Assembly: GCA_028599035.1 (NCBI GenBank)
Contig: JAQRMT010000004.1
Location: 1-34,761 of the forward strand
From: Gammaproteobacteria bacterium
GTDB taxonomy: Bacteria; Pseudomonadota; Gammaproteobacteria; PS1; Pseudothioglobaceae
DNA: 34,761 nucleotides
Reading direction: 5' to 3'
Below are positions 1-8,738 of this stretch, piece after piece (the stretch's first letter is position 1; every line of letters starts with the position of its first letter). The translations under genes and the position numbers were made by a program. The notes under the pieces are model-generated. The model was not told the DNA's origin and made no database searches. It saw only the letters and a list, made by a program, of their open reading frames with translations.

Positions 1-2
1 TA

Positions 3-71
3 ATTGGCACAGCGTTATTTTTATATGTTTTATTGGATAAAAAACATCTTAAGCCAAAACAACACACATAA
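3..71 (+). CDS. C-terminal end of a truncated ORF (possible membrane protein), stop overlapping the attC-like site
   Basis: Frame 3 from the window edge reads ...IGTALFLYVLLDKKHLKPKQHT*, a hydrophobic stretch with a basic tail; the TAA at 69-71 overlaps the attC-like site. Upstream part is outside the window. Confidence 0.4.
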   Translation: MGTALFLYVLLDKKHLKPKQHT

Positions 72-125
72 CAAATCATTCCAGCGGACTGGCTACCGCC
101 CGCTCGCTGAATTCAAGCGTTAGTG
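66..125 (+). other. Integron attC-like (59-base element) recombination site
   Basis: CATAACAAATCATTCCAGCGGACTGGCTACCGCCCGCTCGCTGAATTCAAGCGTTAGTG. Outer TAAC/GTTA core-like boxes, inner CAGCG/CGCTG boxes at equal spacing, imperfect palindrome. The right arm GAATTCAAGCGTTAG resembles the right arm of classical attC sites. Confidence 0.55.
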
Positions 126-142
126 CCACAAAGGAATAAACA

Positions 143-477
143 ATGGTCTATATGGCTGCTATTATTGATTGACATTCTAAAGCAGTGTTGTCATACAGAA
201 TACCCAACGCTTGAAGAAACTGGGTATCACAATATCTATGGATGGCAAGGACAGGGCTACAGATAATATCTGTATTGAACGCTTCTGGCGAAGCGCAAAA
301 TGCGAAAGAATTTATCTGAATGAATATCAATCCATTGGTGAGCTAGTCACTGATGTAGACGATTATATTGAATTTTATAATGACAGGAGATTCCATGAAA
401 TATTGAAATATAAAAAACCAATGGATGTGTGCCAAGAAAGTATAAAATTAAACCAGAAAAAGAAGAGGGCTTCTTGA
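143..477 (+). pseudogene. Degraded IS3-family (OrfB/DDE) transposase remnant
   Basis: Frame from 143 reads MVYMAAIID*HSKAVLSYRIPNA (in-frame TGA where W is expected), then a frame change/deletion to LKKLGITISMDGKDRATDNICIERFWRSAKCERIYLNEYQSIGELVTDVDDYIEFYNDRRFHEILKYKKPMDV, typical of the IS3 rve C-terminal region. Confidence 0.85.
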
Positions 478-522
478 GGTTTGCTATATAAGAAAATTTA
501 AAAAGTTGTTAAAGGTTTTGGG

Positions 523-951
523 GTGATGTTAAAAATGTTTATGATTGAGTACAAAGATATTGGATGGTGGTATTGGCTAGTAACGGCGATACTGCTTACT
601 GCTGGGGTGTTAGGAAATGAGCTGGGCTTTATTTCGGCTATTGGGCTGACATCCTTTCAACTAATTCACTATATTATCAGAGAGAAAGGTGTTAAGGCTT
701 TTCCTGTTCAGGTGCGTTTTTGGTATCTAACACTTCTTATTGTGTCCTTGCCAGAGCCAATGCAGTGGCTATACTGGGTGCCTTGTGTTGGAACTTGGGC
801 GCAAATAATTTTTGGCTATTGTGCAATGGCTCGTTTGGTCTCTCTATGGCCTTGGAATAGAAAAGAAAAACTATCACTAAAGCACCTGATAAAAACATTT
901 CTATCTCGTCCTGTCAGAGGAAATATTCAACAAGGTTTCTCAAGAAAATAA
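523..951 (+). CDS. Conserved-looking small multi-pass membrane protein, function unknown
   Basis: 142 aa ORF with several hydrophobic segments and a basic C-terminus; several alternative starts (523 GTG, 526 ATG, 535 ATG). Confidence 0.65.
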   Translation: MMLKMFMIEYKDIGWWYWLVTAILLTAGVLGNELGFISAIGLTSFQLIHYIIREKGVKAFPVQVRFWYLTLLIVSLPEPMQWLYWVPCVGTWAQIIFGYCAMARLVSLWPWNRKEKLSLKHLIKTFLSRPVRGNIQQGFSRK

Positions 952-957
952 ATTAAC

Positions 958-2712
958 TTAACTCGTTGAATTTATCCATTGTTTTTGTTGTTTTAAAGTG
1001 GCCTTATTTGCTTTATTATCAACTGTTAAAGTGCAATGTGTTTTTTCACTATGGGCGATAATAAGTGGTATTTCACTGGGTAATTCGTCTCTTAAAATAC
1101 CAATCTTAATACATTCGCCCTCAGTGTAGCCGTCCATCGCTTTGCTCAAATCTTTGGCGGACAGTTTATCGTTATTAATGCTGGTAATTTTATCCCCCAC
1201 ATACAAGCCTGAGGTTTGTGCGCAGGTGTTGTCGAAAATATGCGTAATAACGGCATGTTCCTGTGTTTTATTGATGGCAAATCCATAGATCGATAAATCG
1301 TTTTTCTTGTGGATAAATTCACAGTTAATACCGATATATTCAAATGCTTCTTTAAGTGGCAAATCATCCACGCCATATAGATATTGTGCAAAGAAAGGAG
1401 TGAAATCACTTTGCGTAAGGTGCTCAATTACTTGTTGTGCGGTATTGTCTTCTAATCCACTTGCTTGATAATTACCCCAAATCAGGCGTAAAACATCGTC
1501 TAACGAGTGTTGGTCATTAGTGCGTTTGCGTATCTCAATATCCAGCACAAACGCTAATAATGCGCCTTTGGTGTAATAACTTACAATTGCATTTGGGGCA
1601 TTCTCATCTTGTTGATAAAACTTTGTCCATGCGTCAAAACTGGACTCTGCCAGTGATTGTTTGTAACGACCTCTGCCTTGTTGCACTTTGGTTACAGTTT
1701 GTGCAAATAGACTTAAATATTGCTCGATAGAAAGTAGCTCAGTGCGTAATAATGAAAGCTCGTCATAGTAGGAAGTCCAGCCTTCAAATATCCACAGTTG
1801 CTCGGTGTAATTTTCACGACTCATATTCAGCTCGTGAAAACTGGCAGGTTTAATGGTTTTTATCCACCAAGCGTGGAAATATTCGTGCGAGCAAAGTGCC
1901 AAAAAGCGGGTGTATTCGGGCGTAATGTCTTGTTGCTCTTGGGTGGGTAATTCTTTTCTAGCGCAAATTAAACTGCTGGATTTTTTGTGCTCTAACCCTC
2001 CATAATCCTTACTGGTTGCCAAGGTTAAAAATAAATAATCATCAAAAGGAATATTGCCACCGAAAAAATCAATATGATGCTGGCAAATACACATTAAATC
2101 TTTTCTTAATCTGGCAATATCAGTTGAATGTTCGCCAGTAATGGTCATGGCGTGTGGTGTGCCTGCTACGCTAAATTCAAAACGGGTAAAGTCTGCCATC
2201 TCCACAGGGTGGTCAATCAAATCTTGGTAATTATCAGCTGTGTAAAACTCCGCACTTTGTTGCTTGTCTTTTAGCGTTAAACTGGTCGCACAACTCCACT
2301 GCCCTATTACATTATCTGATGGGTAGTTAATTAACACTTCGCATGGATTGTCCTCAAAACCCAGTGGCTGTAAAAACACGCTACTGCCATTAAAAAACGC
2401 ACGCTGGCTGGTTAAATAAGCACAGCGCACTGACAAATCAAAGGCATAAATTTCATATTCCAAAGTAATACTGTTAGTGCATGGGTAGGTGATCCAGTGG
2501 TTTTTATCAAGTTTCTTCATCTTCACTGCTTGATTGCAACTGTGCGCCTTAATGCTGACAATATGCTTGGCAAAATCACGAATTAAATAACTGCCTGAAA
2601 TCCAGTTTGGCAATGAAAATACTTGCCCCAGTGGATTAGGATTATCAAGCGTTAAACGCACTTGAAAAACATGTGCATGCGTATCTTTGGGTGTTATTTG
2701 ATACTTAATCAC
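958..2712 (-). CDS. M61 family metallopeptidase (glycyl aminopeptidase-like) with C-terminal PDZ domain
   Basis: 584 aa; SHEYFHAWWIKTIKP zinc motif (HExxH-like), GWTSYYDEL, PDZ-like QTSGLYVGDKITSINNDKL. Confidence 0.9.
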   Translation of the reverse strand: MIKYQITPKDTHAHVFQVRLTLDNPNPLGQVFSLPNWISGSYLIRDFAKHIVSIKAHSCNQAVKMKKLDKNHWITYPCTNSITLEYEIYAFDLSVRCAYLTSQRAFFNGSSVFLQPLGFEDNPCEVLINYPSDNVIGQWSCATSLTLKDKQQSAEFYTADNYQDLIDHPVEMADFTRFEFSVAGTPHAMTITGEHSTDIARLRKDLMCICQHHIDFFGGNIPFDDYLFLTLATSKDYGGLEHKKSSSLICARKELPTQEQQDITPEYTRFLALCSHEYFHAWWIKTIKPASFHELNMSRENYTEQLWIFEGWTSYYDELSLLRTELLSIEQYLSLFAQTVTKVQQGRGRYKQSLAESSFDAWTKFYQQDENAPNAIVSYYTKGALLAFVLDIEIRKRTNDQHSLDDVLRLIWGNYQASGLEDNTAQQVIEHLTQSDFTPFFAQYLYGVDDLPLKEAFEYIGINCEFIHKKNDLSIYGFAINKTQEHAVITHIFDNTCAQTSGLYVGDKITSINNDKLSAKDLSKAMDGYTEGECIKIGILRDELPSEIPLIIAHSEKTHCTLTVDNKANKATLKQQKQWINSTS

Positions 2713-4085
2713 TGGATGAGTTGGTCAATCGCTGCCTTAAATTCAAATACAGCTTGTTGATAATTTTTAGCAACTTGTGCATAGTTAAGTTTAATAACTT
2801 GCTCATTGTTTTGTGCATTAATGACAAAGCTTGCCTGCCCATTACCGTTGCCATAACGCTGTTTTTCCTCAACAGTGCGTGCTTTGGCAATCGTTTGTTG
2901 TTTTAAGTTAAGTTGCAACATTTGTTCAAGTAAGGTGATTTTTTTTCTGAGTGTTTTTGCTTGTGTGTAAATATTGAGCAATTGTTCACGCTTGTTTTGC
3001 ACCAAACTTGCTAACTGAGCGCTTGCCTTGGCAATGTTGCTACTACTTTCAATACCGCCCAGCGGATAAGATAAGCCCAGCCCTATTTTCCACGAAGTGC
3101 TTTGATTTTCGAGTGATTGCGAATAATTGGTATTCTCACCTGCACTGCTAACACCTAGGTTTAAATCCAGTTTTGCTTTAGATTGATTTTTAAAACTACG
3201 CAACTGGCGTTTGAGTGTTTGTTGTGCCAAATCGCTGATTTTTAGCGTTCTAGCATTGTTTGATAAATATGTTTTTAAGGCGATTTCTTGTGGGTGATAA
3301 GTTTTATATAAATCAGTCTCAGCCACCACTTGTTCAAAGGCTAAATCCAACATAACAGCGATTTCATAACGCAACAATATTAAGTCTTGTTGTGCTTGTA
3401 ATAATTGCTGTTGCGCTTTTTGATAAGCATCTTGTTGTAGTAAAACATCAACTTTCTCAACCACCGAAGCGGCGTATTTTCGCTTAACCAATGTCAATTC
3501 TTCTTTTGACAATGCTAATCGATGTTCGTTAATCAACTGTTGTTCTTGTGCATACGCCAGTTCAACAAAACGCCCTAATTTTTTTAAAACAAAGTCCTCT
3601 TCCGCCTCTAAGCGTTCTAATCTATTTTGCGTAATGGCAATCTGTGCCACATCGCCGCTTAAACGCTCATTAATGCCGTCCTTATTACGCAGTAGTGGAT
3701 AACGATAATCAATTGAAAATTGATTATCAGTGGTATCAATGCCTTTGCTTTTGTCTTTCCAAGTATGTGTAAAAGTAATATCACTGCCTGTGTCGATATG
3801 CTTTTTACTCGCAGAAAGTCCAATAGAGGTAGTATTTAGGCGATCATAGGCAATACTGGACGATGTATTGGCGGCATTATTTTGATTTTGATACAGACTC
3901 TCAAGTGCAATCGTCCAATCTTCATTCGCCTTTGTGGCTTGCTTCTCAATGCGTTTAATCTCGCCAGACAGCGCCTGTTGCTCGAAAAAAGGATGGGTTG
4001 CTCTCAGATGCTCAACAAAGCCTTGCTCGGTCAATGCTTGTGCATTAATAGCGCTCAATAATGTGATAATAAAAATACGCTTCAT
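2709..4085 (-). CDS. TolC-family outer membrane efflux protein
   Basis: 458 aa with N-terminal signal peptide and two long Q/A-rich coiled-coil regions typical of TolC/OEP; overlaps the flanking genes by 4 nt. Confidence 0.8.
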   Translation of the reverse strand: MKRIFIITLLSAINAQALTEQGFVEHLRATHPFFEQQALSGEIKRIEKQATKANEDWTIALESLYQNQNNAANTSSSIAYDRLNTTSIGLSASKKHIDTGSDITFTHTWKDKSKGIDTTDNQFSIDYRYPLLRNKDGINERLSGDVAQIAITQNRLERLEAEEDFVLKKLGRFVELAYAQEQQLINEHRLALSKEELTLVKRKYAASVVEKVDVLLQQDAYQKAQQQLLQAQQDLILLRYEIAVMLDLAFEQVVAETDLYKTYHPQEIALKTYLSNNARTLKISDLAQQTLKRQLRSFKNQSKAKLDLNLGVSSAGENTNYSQSLENQSTSWKIGLGLSYPLGGIESSSNIAKASAQLASLVQNKREQLLNIYTQAKTLRKKITLLEQMLQLNLKQQTIAKARTVEEKQRYGNGNGQASFVINAQNNEQVIKLNYAQVAKNYQQAVFEFKAAIDQLIQ

Positions 4086-4597
4086 CTTAATGCCGCCTTT
4101 TTAATTTCATTGATAATGGCATAGAGTTTTTTGCCCGTGGTGTTAATTACCACATTGGCAACGGCTTGATAAAAATCCTCTCTGGCACTCAGCAAATCAC
4201 GAATGGTTTGCTCTCGATTGCTCGATTGTTCTAACAAGGGGCGTGATTTAGATCTGGCAGTGCGTTTAACCAATTGTTCAACGCTAGAAGATAAATATAC
4301 CACAAAGTGATTTTTTAGCAGTTCACGGTTTTCTGTCTTAATCACGATACCACCACCTGTGGCAATTACAATATTGGGAATGTCGCACAAATCTTTAAGC
4401 ATTTGCGCCTCACGCTGACGAAAGCCTTCTTCGCCCTCTACATCAAAAATATGATCAATTGCCACACCCGTGCGTGCCACAATCTCAAAATCAGTGTCGA
4501 AAAAATCTCGCTTCAACACACACGCAAGACGACGACCAACCGATGTCTTGCCAACGCCCATTGGGCCAACTAAAACAACATTAACAAGTTTGTCCAT
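4082..4597 (-). CDS. aroK: Shikimate kinase
   Basis: GPMGVGKTSVGRRLA Walker A, DTDFEIVARTG, ATGGGIV motifs. Confidence 0.95.
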   Translation of the reverse strand: MDKLVNVVLVGPMGVGKTSVGRRLACVLKRDFFDTDFEIVARTGVAIDHIFDVEGEEGFRQREAQMLKDLCDIPNIVIATGGGIVIKTENRELLKNHFVVYLSSSVEQLVKRTARSKSRPLLEQSSNREQTIRDLLSAREDFYQAVANVVINTTGKKLYAIINEIKKAALR

Positions 4598-4605
4598 GAT
4601 AGCGA

Positions 4606-4797
4606 TTATGCCAATTCATATTTTGCACCGCAATACGGACAAGATGCATGGCCTTTGTCATCAAATTGCAAAAACACTTTGGGGTGCATATTCCATTTTT
4701 GCGCCTCTTTAGGTGGGCAATGTGCGGGAAAATCGTCCATCTCTACCAGATTAAAACTAACATTCTTTTGGTGAAAATCATCTATATCTGTAGCCAT
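4606..4797 (-). CDS. Zinc-finger domain (zf-CHCC / NDUFS6-like) small protein
   Basis: 63 aa with HCPPKEAQKWNMHPKVFLQFDDKGHASCPYCGAKYEL. Confidence 0.8.
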   Translation of the reverse strand: MATDIDDFHQKNVSFNLVEMDDFPAHCPPKEAQKWNMHPKVFLQFDDKGHASCPYCGAKYELA

Positions 4798-5727
4798 TTA
4801 ACAGCCTCCTTTGCTAATCCATCGCTTATATTGGTCATTACGACCGTATACGCAATCAAAATACAAACTTTGTAATTGCTCAGTGATAACCCCACGCGTG
4901 CCTGTGCCGATTGTGCGATTATCTAACTCACGAATTGGGGTAACTTCTGCCGCTGTGCCGGTAAAGAAGGCCTCATCAGCACAATACACCTCATCACGGG
5001 TGATGCGTTTTTCAACCACTTTATAGCCTAAATCACTCGCCAATGTAAAAATCGTATCACGGGTAATACCTGCTAATGCTGAGGTTAAATCAGGGGTATA
5101 AACCACCCCATCACGCACGATAAAAATATTCTCACCACTACCTTCTGCGACAAAGCCATCCACATCTAACAACAACGCCTCGTCGTAACCATCTGTCATT
5201 GCCTCTTGCAGTGCCAACATTGAATTAATGTAATTACCGTTCGCTTTAGCCTTGGTCATGGCGATGTTAACATGATGACGCGCATAACTCGAAGTGCGAA
5301 TACGCAAGCCATTTTTCATATTATCTTCACCCAAATACGAGCCCCATTCCCACGCTGCAATAATGGTATGCACTTTTAAGCCATCAGCACGCAAGCCCAT
5401 GCCCTCCGAGCCATAGAAGCACATAGGACGAATATAGGCGCTGTCTAAATTATTCTTACGCACAGCATCCCTTTGAGCCTGATTAATTTCAGCCTTAGAA
5501 AAACCAATATCCATGTTCATAATTTTGGCAGAATTAAACAATCTGTCCGTATGCTCTTCTAAGCGAAATATTGCCGCACCTTTGTCGGTCTGATATGCGC
5601 GAACACCTTCGAACACACCCATGCCATAATGCAATGTGTGTGTCAATACATGGACTTTGGCATCACGCCACTCAACCCACTCGCCATCAAACCAAATTAA
5701 ACCATCTCTATCATCAAATCCTGCCAT
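4798..5727 (-). CDS. ilvE: Branched-chain amino acid aminotransferase
   Basis: 309 aa class IV PLP aminotransferase: HTLHYGMGVFEGVRAY, VDGFVAEGSGENIF, FFTGTAAEVTPI. Confidence 0.95.
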   Translation of the reverse strand: MAGFDDRDGLIWFDGEWVEWRDAKVHVLTHTLHYGMGVFEGVRAYQTDKGAAIFRLEEHTDRLFNSAKIMNMDIGFSKAEINQAQRDAVRKNNLDSAYIRPMCFYGSEGMGLRADGLKVHTIIAAWEWGSYLGEDNMKNGLRIRTSSYARHHVNIAMTKAKANGNYINSMLALQEAMTDGYDEALLLDVDGFVAEGSGENIFIVRDGVVYTPDLTSALAGITRDTIFTLASDLGYKVVEKRITRDEVYCADEAFFTGTAAEVTPIRELDNRTIGTGTRGVITEQLQSLYFDCVYGRNDQYKRWISKGGC

Positions 5728-5730
5728 TTT

Positions 5731-6954
5731 CTATTCCTTATCTAACTCAAAAGCGCTATGCAATGAACGCACTGCTAATTCTAAATATTTCTCATTAATT
5801 ACCACTGATATTTTAATTTCAGAAGTAGAAATCATTTGAATATTCACATTTTCCTGATGCAATACCTCAAACATTTGCGCTGCAATCCCTGCGTGAGAAC
5901 GCATACCAATACCCACCAACGACACTTTAACCACTGTGTCATCACTCTGCACCATCCTCGCATTCAAATCTTTGCAAATACCTTGCAAGATCGTTTGCGC
6001 CTTATCAAAATCATTGCGATGCACAGTAAAGGCAAAATTCGTTAAACCCTCTCGTGCTGACACGCTCTGCACAATCATATCCACTTCAATATTCGCCTCA
6101 CTAATCGGCTTGAGAATTTTATAAGCGACACCCGGCTCGTCAGGCACGCCAATTAAACTGAGTTTCGCCTCGTCTTTGTTGTGGGCAATGCCCGAGATAA
6201 CTGCTTGTTCCATAATATTTTCCTCGCTGGTAATTAAGGTGCCTATCGGATTGTCAATCATAGAGGACAACACCCTCAAAGGCACTTTGTATTTTGATGC
6301 AAATTCGACCGAACGAATTTGTAACACCTTAGCGCCAAGTGATGCCATTTCCAACATCTCCTCGTAACTCACTGTGTTCATTTTCCTAGCATTCGGCTCA
6401 ATGCGTGGGTCAGTGGTATACACGCCATCCACATCCGTATAAATCTGACATTCATCGGCCTTCAATGCCGCCGCCAAAGCAACCGCTGTGGTGTCTGAGC
6501 CACCCCGCCCTAGCGTGGTAATATTGCCCTGCTCATCCACCCCTTGGAATCCAGCAACCACCACGACCTTACCCTCATTCAGACTGCCATGAATGCGACG
6601 GTCGTCAATTGATTTAATGCGTGCCTTGCCGTGCTCACTGTCGGTAACAATCTTCACTTGAGAGCCAGTATAAGAAATCGCATCACAACCCAACTGTTGC
6701 AACGCCATACACAGTAACGAAATCGTTACTTGCTCGCCCGTCGTCAACAAAACATCCATCTCTCTTAAAGAAGGTGTGTCCTGAATGCCCTGTGCAAGTA
6801 TTGTCATGCGATTGGTCTCGCCACTCATCGCCGATACACTGACAACCAGCTTATCGCCAGTAGCAGAAAAGGCTTTGATTTTTTCAGCAACCACTTGAAT
6901 TCGTTCCACTGAACCAACCGAAGTGCCACCATATTTTTGAACAATTAACGCCAT
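5731..6954 (-). CDS. lysC: Aspartate kinase
   Basis: 407 aa: VQKYGGTSVGSVERI, GRGGSDTTAVALAAAL, ACT domains. Confidence 0.95.
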   Translation of the reverse strand: MALIVQKYGGTSVGSVERIQVVAEKIKAFSATGDKLVVSVSAMSGETNRMTILAQGIQDTPSLREMDVLLTTGEQVTISLLCMALQQLGCDAISYTGSQVKIVTDSEHGKARIKSIDDRRIHGSLNEGKVVVVAGFQGVDEQGNITTLGRGGSDTTAVALAAALKADECQIYTDVDGVYTTDPRIEPNARKMNTVSYEEMLEMASLGAKVLQIRSVEFASKYKVPLRVLSSMIDNPIGTLITSEENIMEQAVISGIAHNKDEAKLSLIGVPDEPGVAYKILKPISEANIEVDMIVQSVSAREGLTNFAFTVHRNDFDKAQTILQGICKDLNARMVQSDDTVVKVSLVGIGMRSHAGIAAQMFEVLHQENVNIQMISTSEIKISVVINEKYLELAVRSLHSAFELDKE

Positions 6955-7023
6955 TAAACTATCTATAAAAGAACTTTCCTCAGAATTATACCTTTATCCC
7001 CTTTTTCTTACCTTTTATTTTTA

Positions 7024-7149
7024 GAGACCTTTGCATAAATAGGAGTAATTATGTTTGCTGACGGCTTAGGTGCGTTGTGCTTTTTATTTAAGAAGGCGGT
7101 TTGTAGAGATGCATTCCCAAGCTGGAGCTTGGGAATGCATAAAGGTCTC
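7024..7149. mobile_element. MITE-like non-autonomous element with IS5/IS1106-like terminal inverted repeats
   Basis: GAGACCTTTGCATAAAT at the left end, ATGCATAAAGGTCTC at the right end; flanked by TTA (7021-7023 and 7150-7152); no coding capacity. Confidence 0.75.
7109..7140. repeat. REP-like perfect palindrome (14 bp stem, 4 nt loop) inside the MITE
   Basis: ATGCATTCCCAAGC-TGGA-GCTTGGGAATGCAT read directly from the sequence. Confidence 0.85.
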
Positions 7150-7218
7150 TTATAATCAGTATTAAAACAATGCGGCACTTATCAAGTAAAATATTAATTT
7201 TTCTTTTTTAAAAAATAT

Positions 7219-8466
7219 ATGACTTTTAATCTATTTACTTTACTATTTTTGATGGCAATTCTTAGTTATGTTGTGGTTTTATTGTGGCTCAATACACGAC
7301 AAACAAAGGCGGTGCTTGATTCGTTTGATAAGGTGCCTGACGAGTTTTCAGAAAAAATCACCTTAGAACAGCATCAAACAGCAGCCGACTACACGCAAAA
7401 AAAACTGATACTTAATTATTTTGAGATAGTTTTTTCCGCAGTTGTTCTGCTGGTTTGGACTTTGGGTGGCGGATTGGATTGGCTGGATGGTTTTTGGCAT
7501 ACATTGACTAACAACATACTGCTGGTTGGCGTGGGTTTTATTATTAGCCTGATGTTAATAGGCGCTTTGATTGATTTGCCATTTAGCCTGTATCGCACTT
7601 TCGTTTTAGAAGAAAAATTCGGCTTTAACAAAACCACAATAAGCACGCTGATTAGCGATATGTTAAAGGGTTTTGCGTTGATGCTGGTGATTGGCTTGCC
7701 GCTACTGTATGCGGTATTGTATTTAATGAACGAAATGGGGGAATATTGGTGGGTTTTCGTCTGGTTGATGCTTACTGGGTTTTCGCTGTTAATGCTGTGG
7801 ATATATCCCTCGTTCATTGCGCCGATTTTCAATAAATTTAAGCCTTTGGATAATCCGACCTTGAAAACCAAGATTGATCATTTACTGAAACGCACGGGTT
7901 TTAAAAGTGATGGCGTGTTTGTGATGGACGGCTCCAAGCGTTCATCGCACGGTAATGCTTACTTTACAGGGATTGGCAAAAGCAAGCGTATTGTGTTTTT
8001 TGACACCTTGCTTAAAGGCATGAATGACGAAGAAGTGGAGGCGATTCTTGCACACGAATTAGGGCATTTTCACCATCAACATATTCGCAAGCAGATGATT
8101 ATCTCATTTGCTACCTCGTTAATCGGCTTGGCATTACTTGGCTATCTTATCACTCAGGCTTGGTTTTTTCACGGACTGGGGATGAGTCAAATAAGCAACC
8201 ATGCGGCGTTGGTGCTATTTAGTTTAACGCTGCCAGTGTTTAGTTTTTTCATTGAGCCGATTAGCCATGCCTTGTCACGCAAGCACGAATTTGAAGCCGA
8301 CGCTTTTGCCGCTAAACACACAAATGCTGATGATTTGGTCTCAAGCTTGGTCAAACTTTATCGTGATAATGCTGCAACGCTCACCCCTGATAGGCTATAC
8401 TCAGCATTTCACGATTCACATCCAAGTGCGTCCATTAGAATAAAACACTTAAGAGGAAAACAATGA
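7219..8466 (+). CDS. M48 family metallopeptidase (Ste24/CAAX-protease-like)
   Basis: 415 aa multi-TM protein with AHELGHFHHQH zinc motif and ISHALSRKHEFEADAFAAKH. Confidence 0.92.
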   Translation: MTFNLFTLLFLMAILSYVVVLLWLNTRQTKAVLDSFDKVPDEFSEKITLEQHQTAADYTQKKLILNYFEIVFSAVVLLVWTLGGGLDWLDGFWHTLTNNILLVGVGFIISLMLIGALIDLPFSLYRTFVLEEKFGFNKTTISTLISDMLKGFALMLVIGLPLLYAVLYLMNEMGEYWWVFVWLMLTGFSLLMLWIYPSFIAPIFNKFKPLDNPTLKTKIDHLLKRTGFKSDGVFVMDGSKRSSHGNAYFTGIGKSKRIVFFDTLLKGMNDEEVEAILAHELGHFHHQHIRKQMIISFATSLIGLALLGYLITQAWFFHGLGMSQISNHAALVLFSLTLPVFSFFIEPISHALSRKHEFEADAFAAKHTNADDLVSSLVKLYRDNAATLTPDRLYSAFHDSHPSASIRIKHLRGKQ

Positions 8467-8738
8467 AAATACTACTAATAACCATTACACTACTGTCTAC
8501 GCTTGCGTTTGCCAATGAAGAGGGCAAGGAATTGCACAACGAATCTTGCGTTGCTTGCCATATGGTGCAACACGATGACGATTTTTACACACGCAAGAAT
8601 AGCAAAATGAAAAACCATTTTGGCTTACGCGCCCAAGTCAGCGCTTGTGCGCAAAACTTTAGCACGGGTTGGTTCCCCGATGAGGAAAAAACTGTGGTTG
8701 ATTACCTAAACAAAAAATACTATCAATTTAAGCGTTGA
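8463..8738 (+). CDS. Small periplasmic c-type cytochrome, single haem
   Basis: Signal peptide MKILLITITLLSTLAFA followed by CVACH haem-binding motif. Confidence 0.85.
   Translation: MKILLITITLLSTLAFANEEGKELHNESCVACHMVQHDDDFYTRKNSKMKNHFGLRAQVSACAQNFSTGWFPDEEKTVVDYLNKKYYQFKR

Noticed and set aside
1146-1427. Antisense and alternate-frame ORFs such as 1146-1427, 4470-4712, 7416-7871, 18161-18667, 20554-20895, 21495-21944, 26377-26724, 33518-33850
   Set aside because: All lie inside strongly supported genes in another frame or strand and show no family signatures; treated as chance ORFs.
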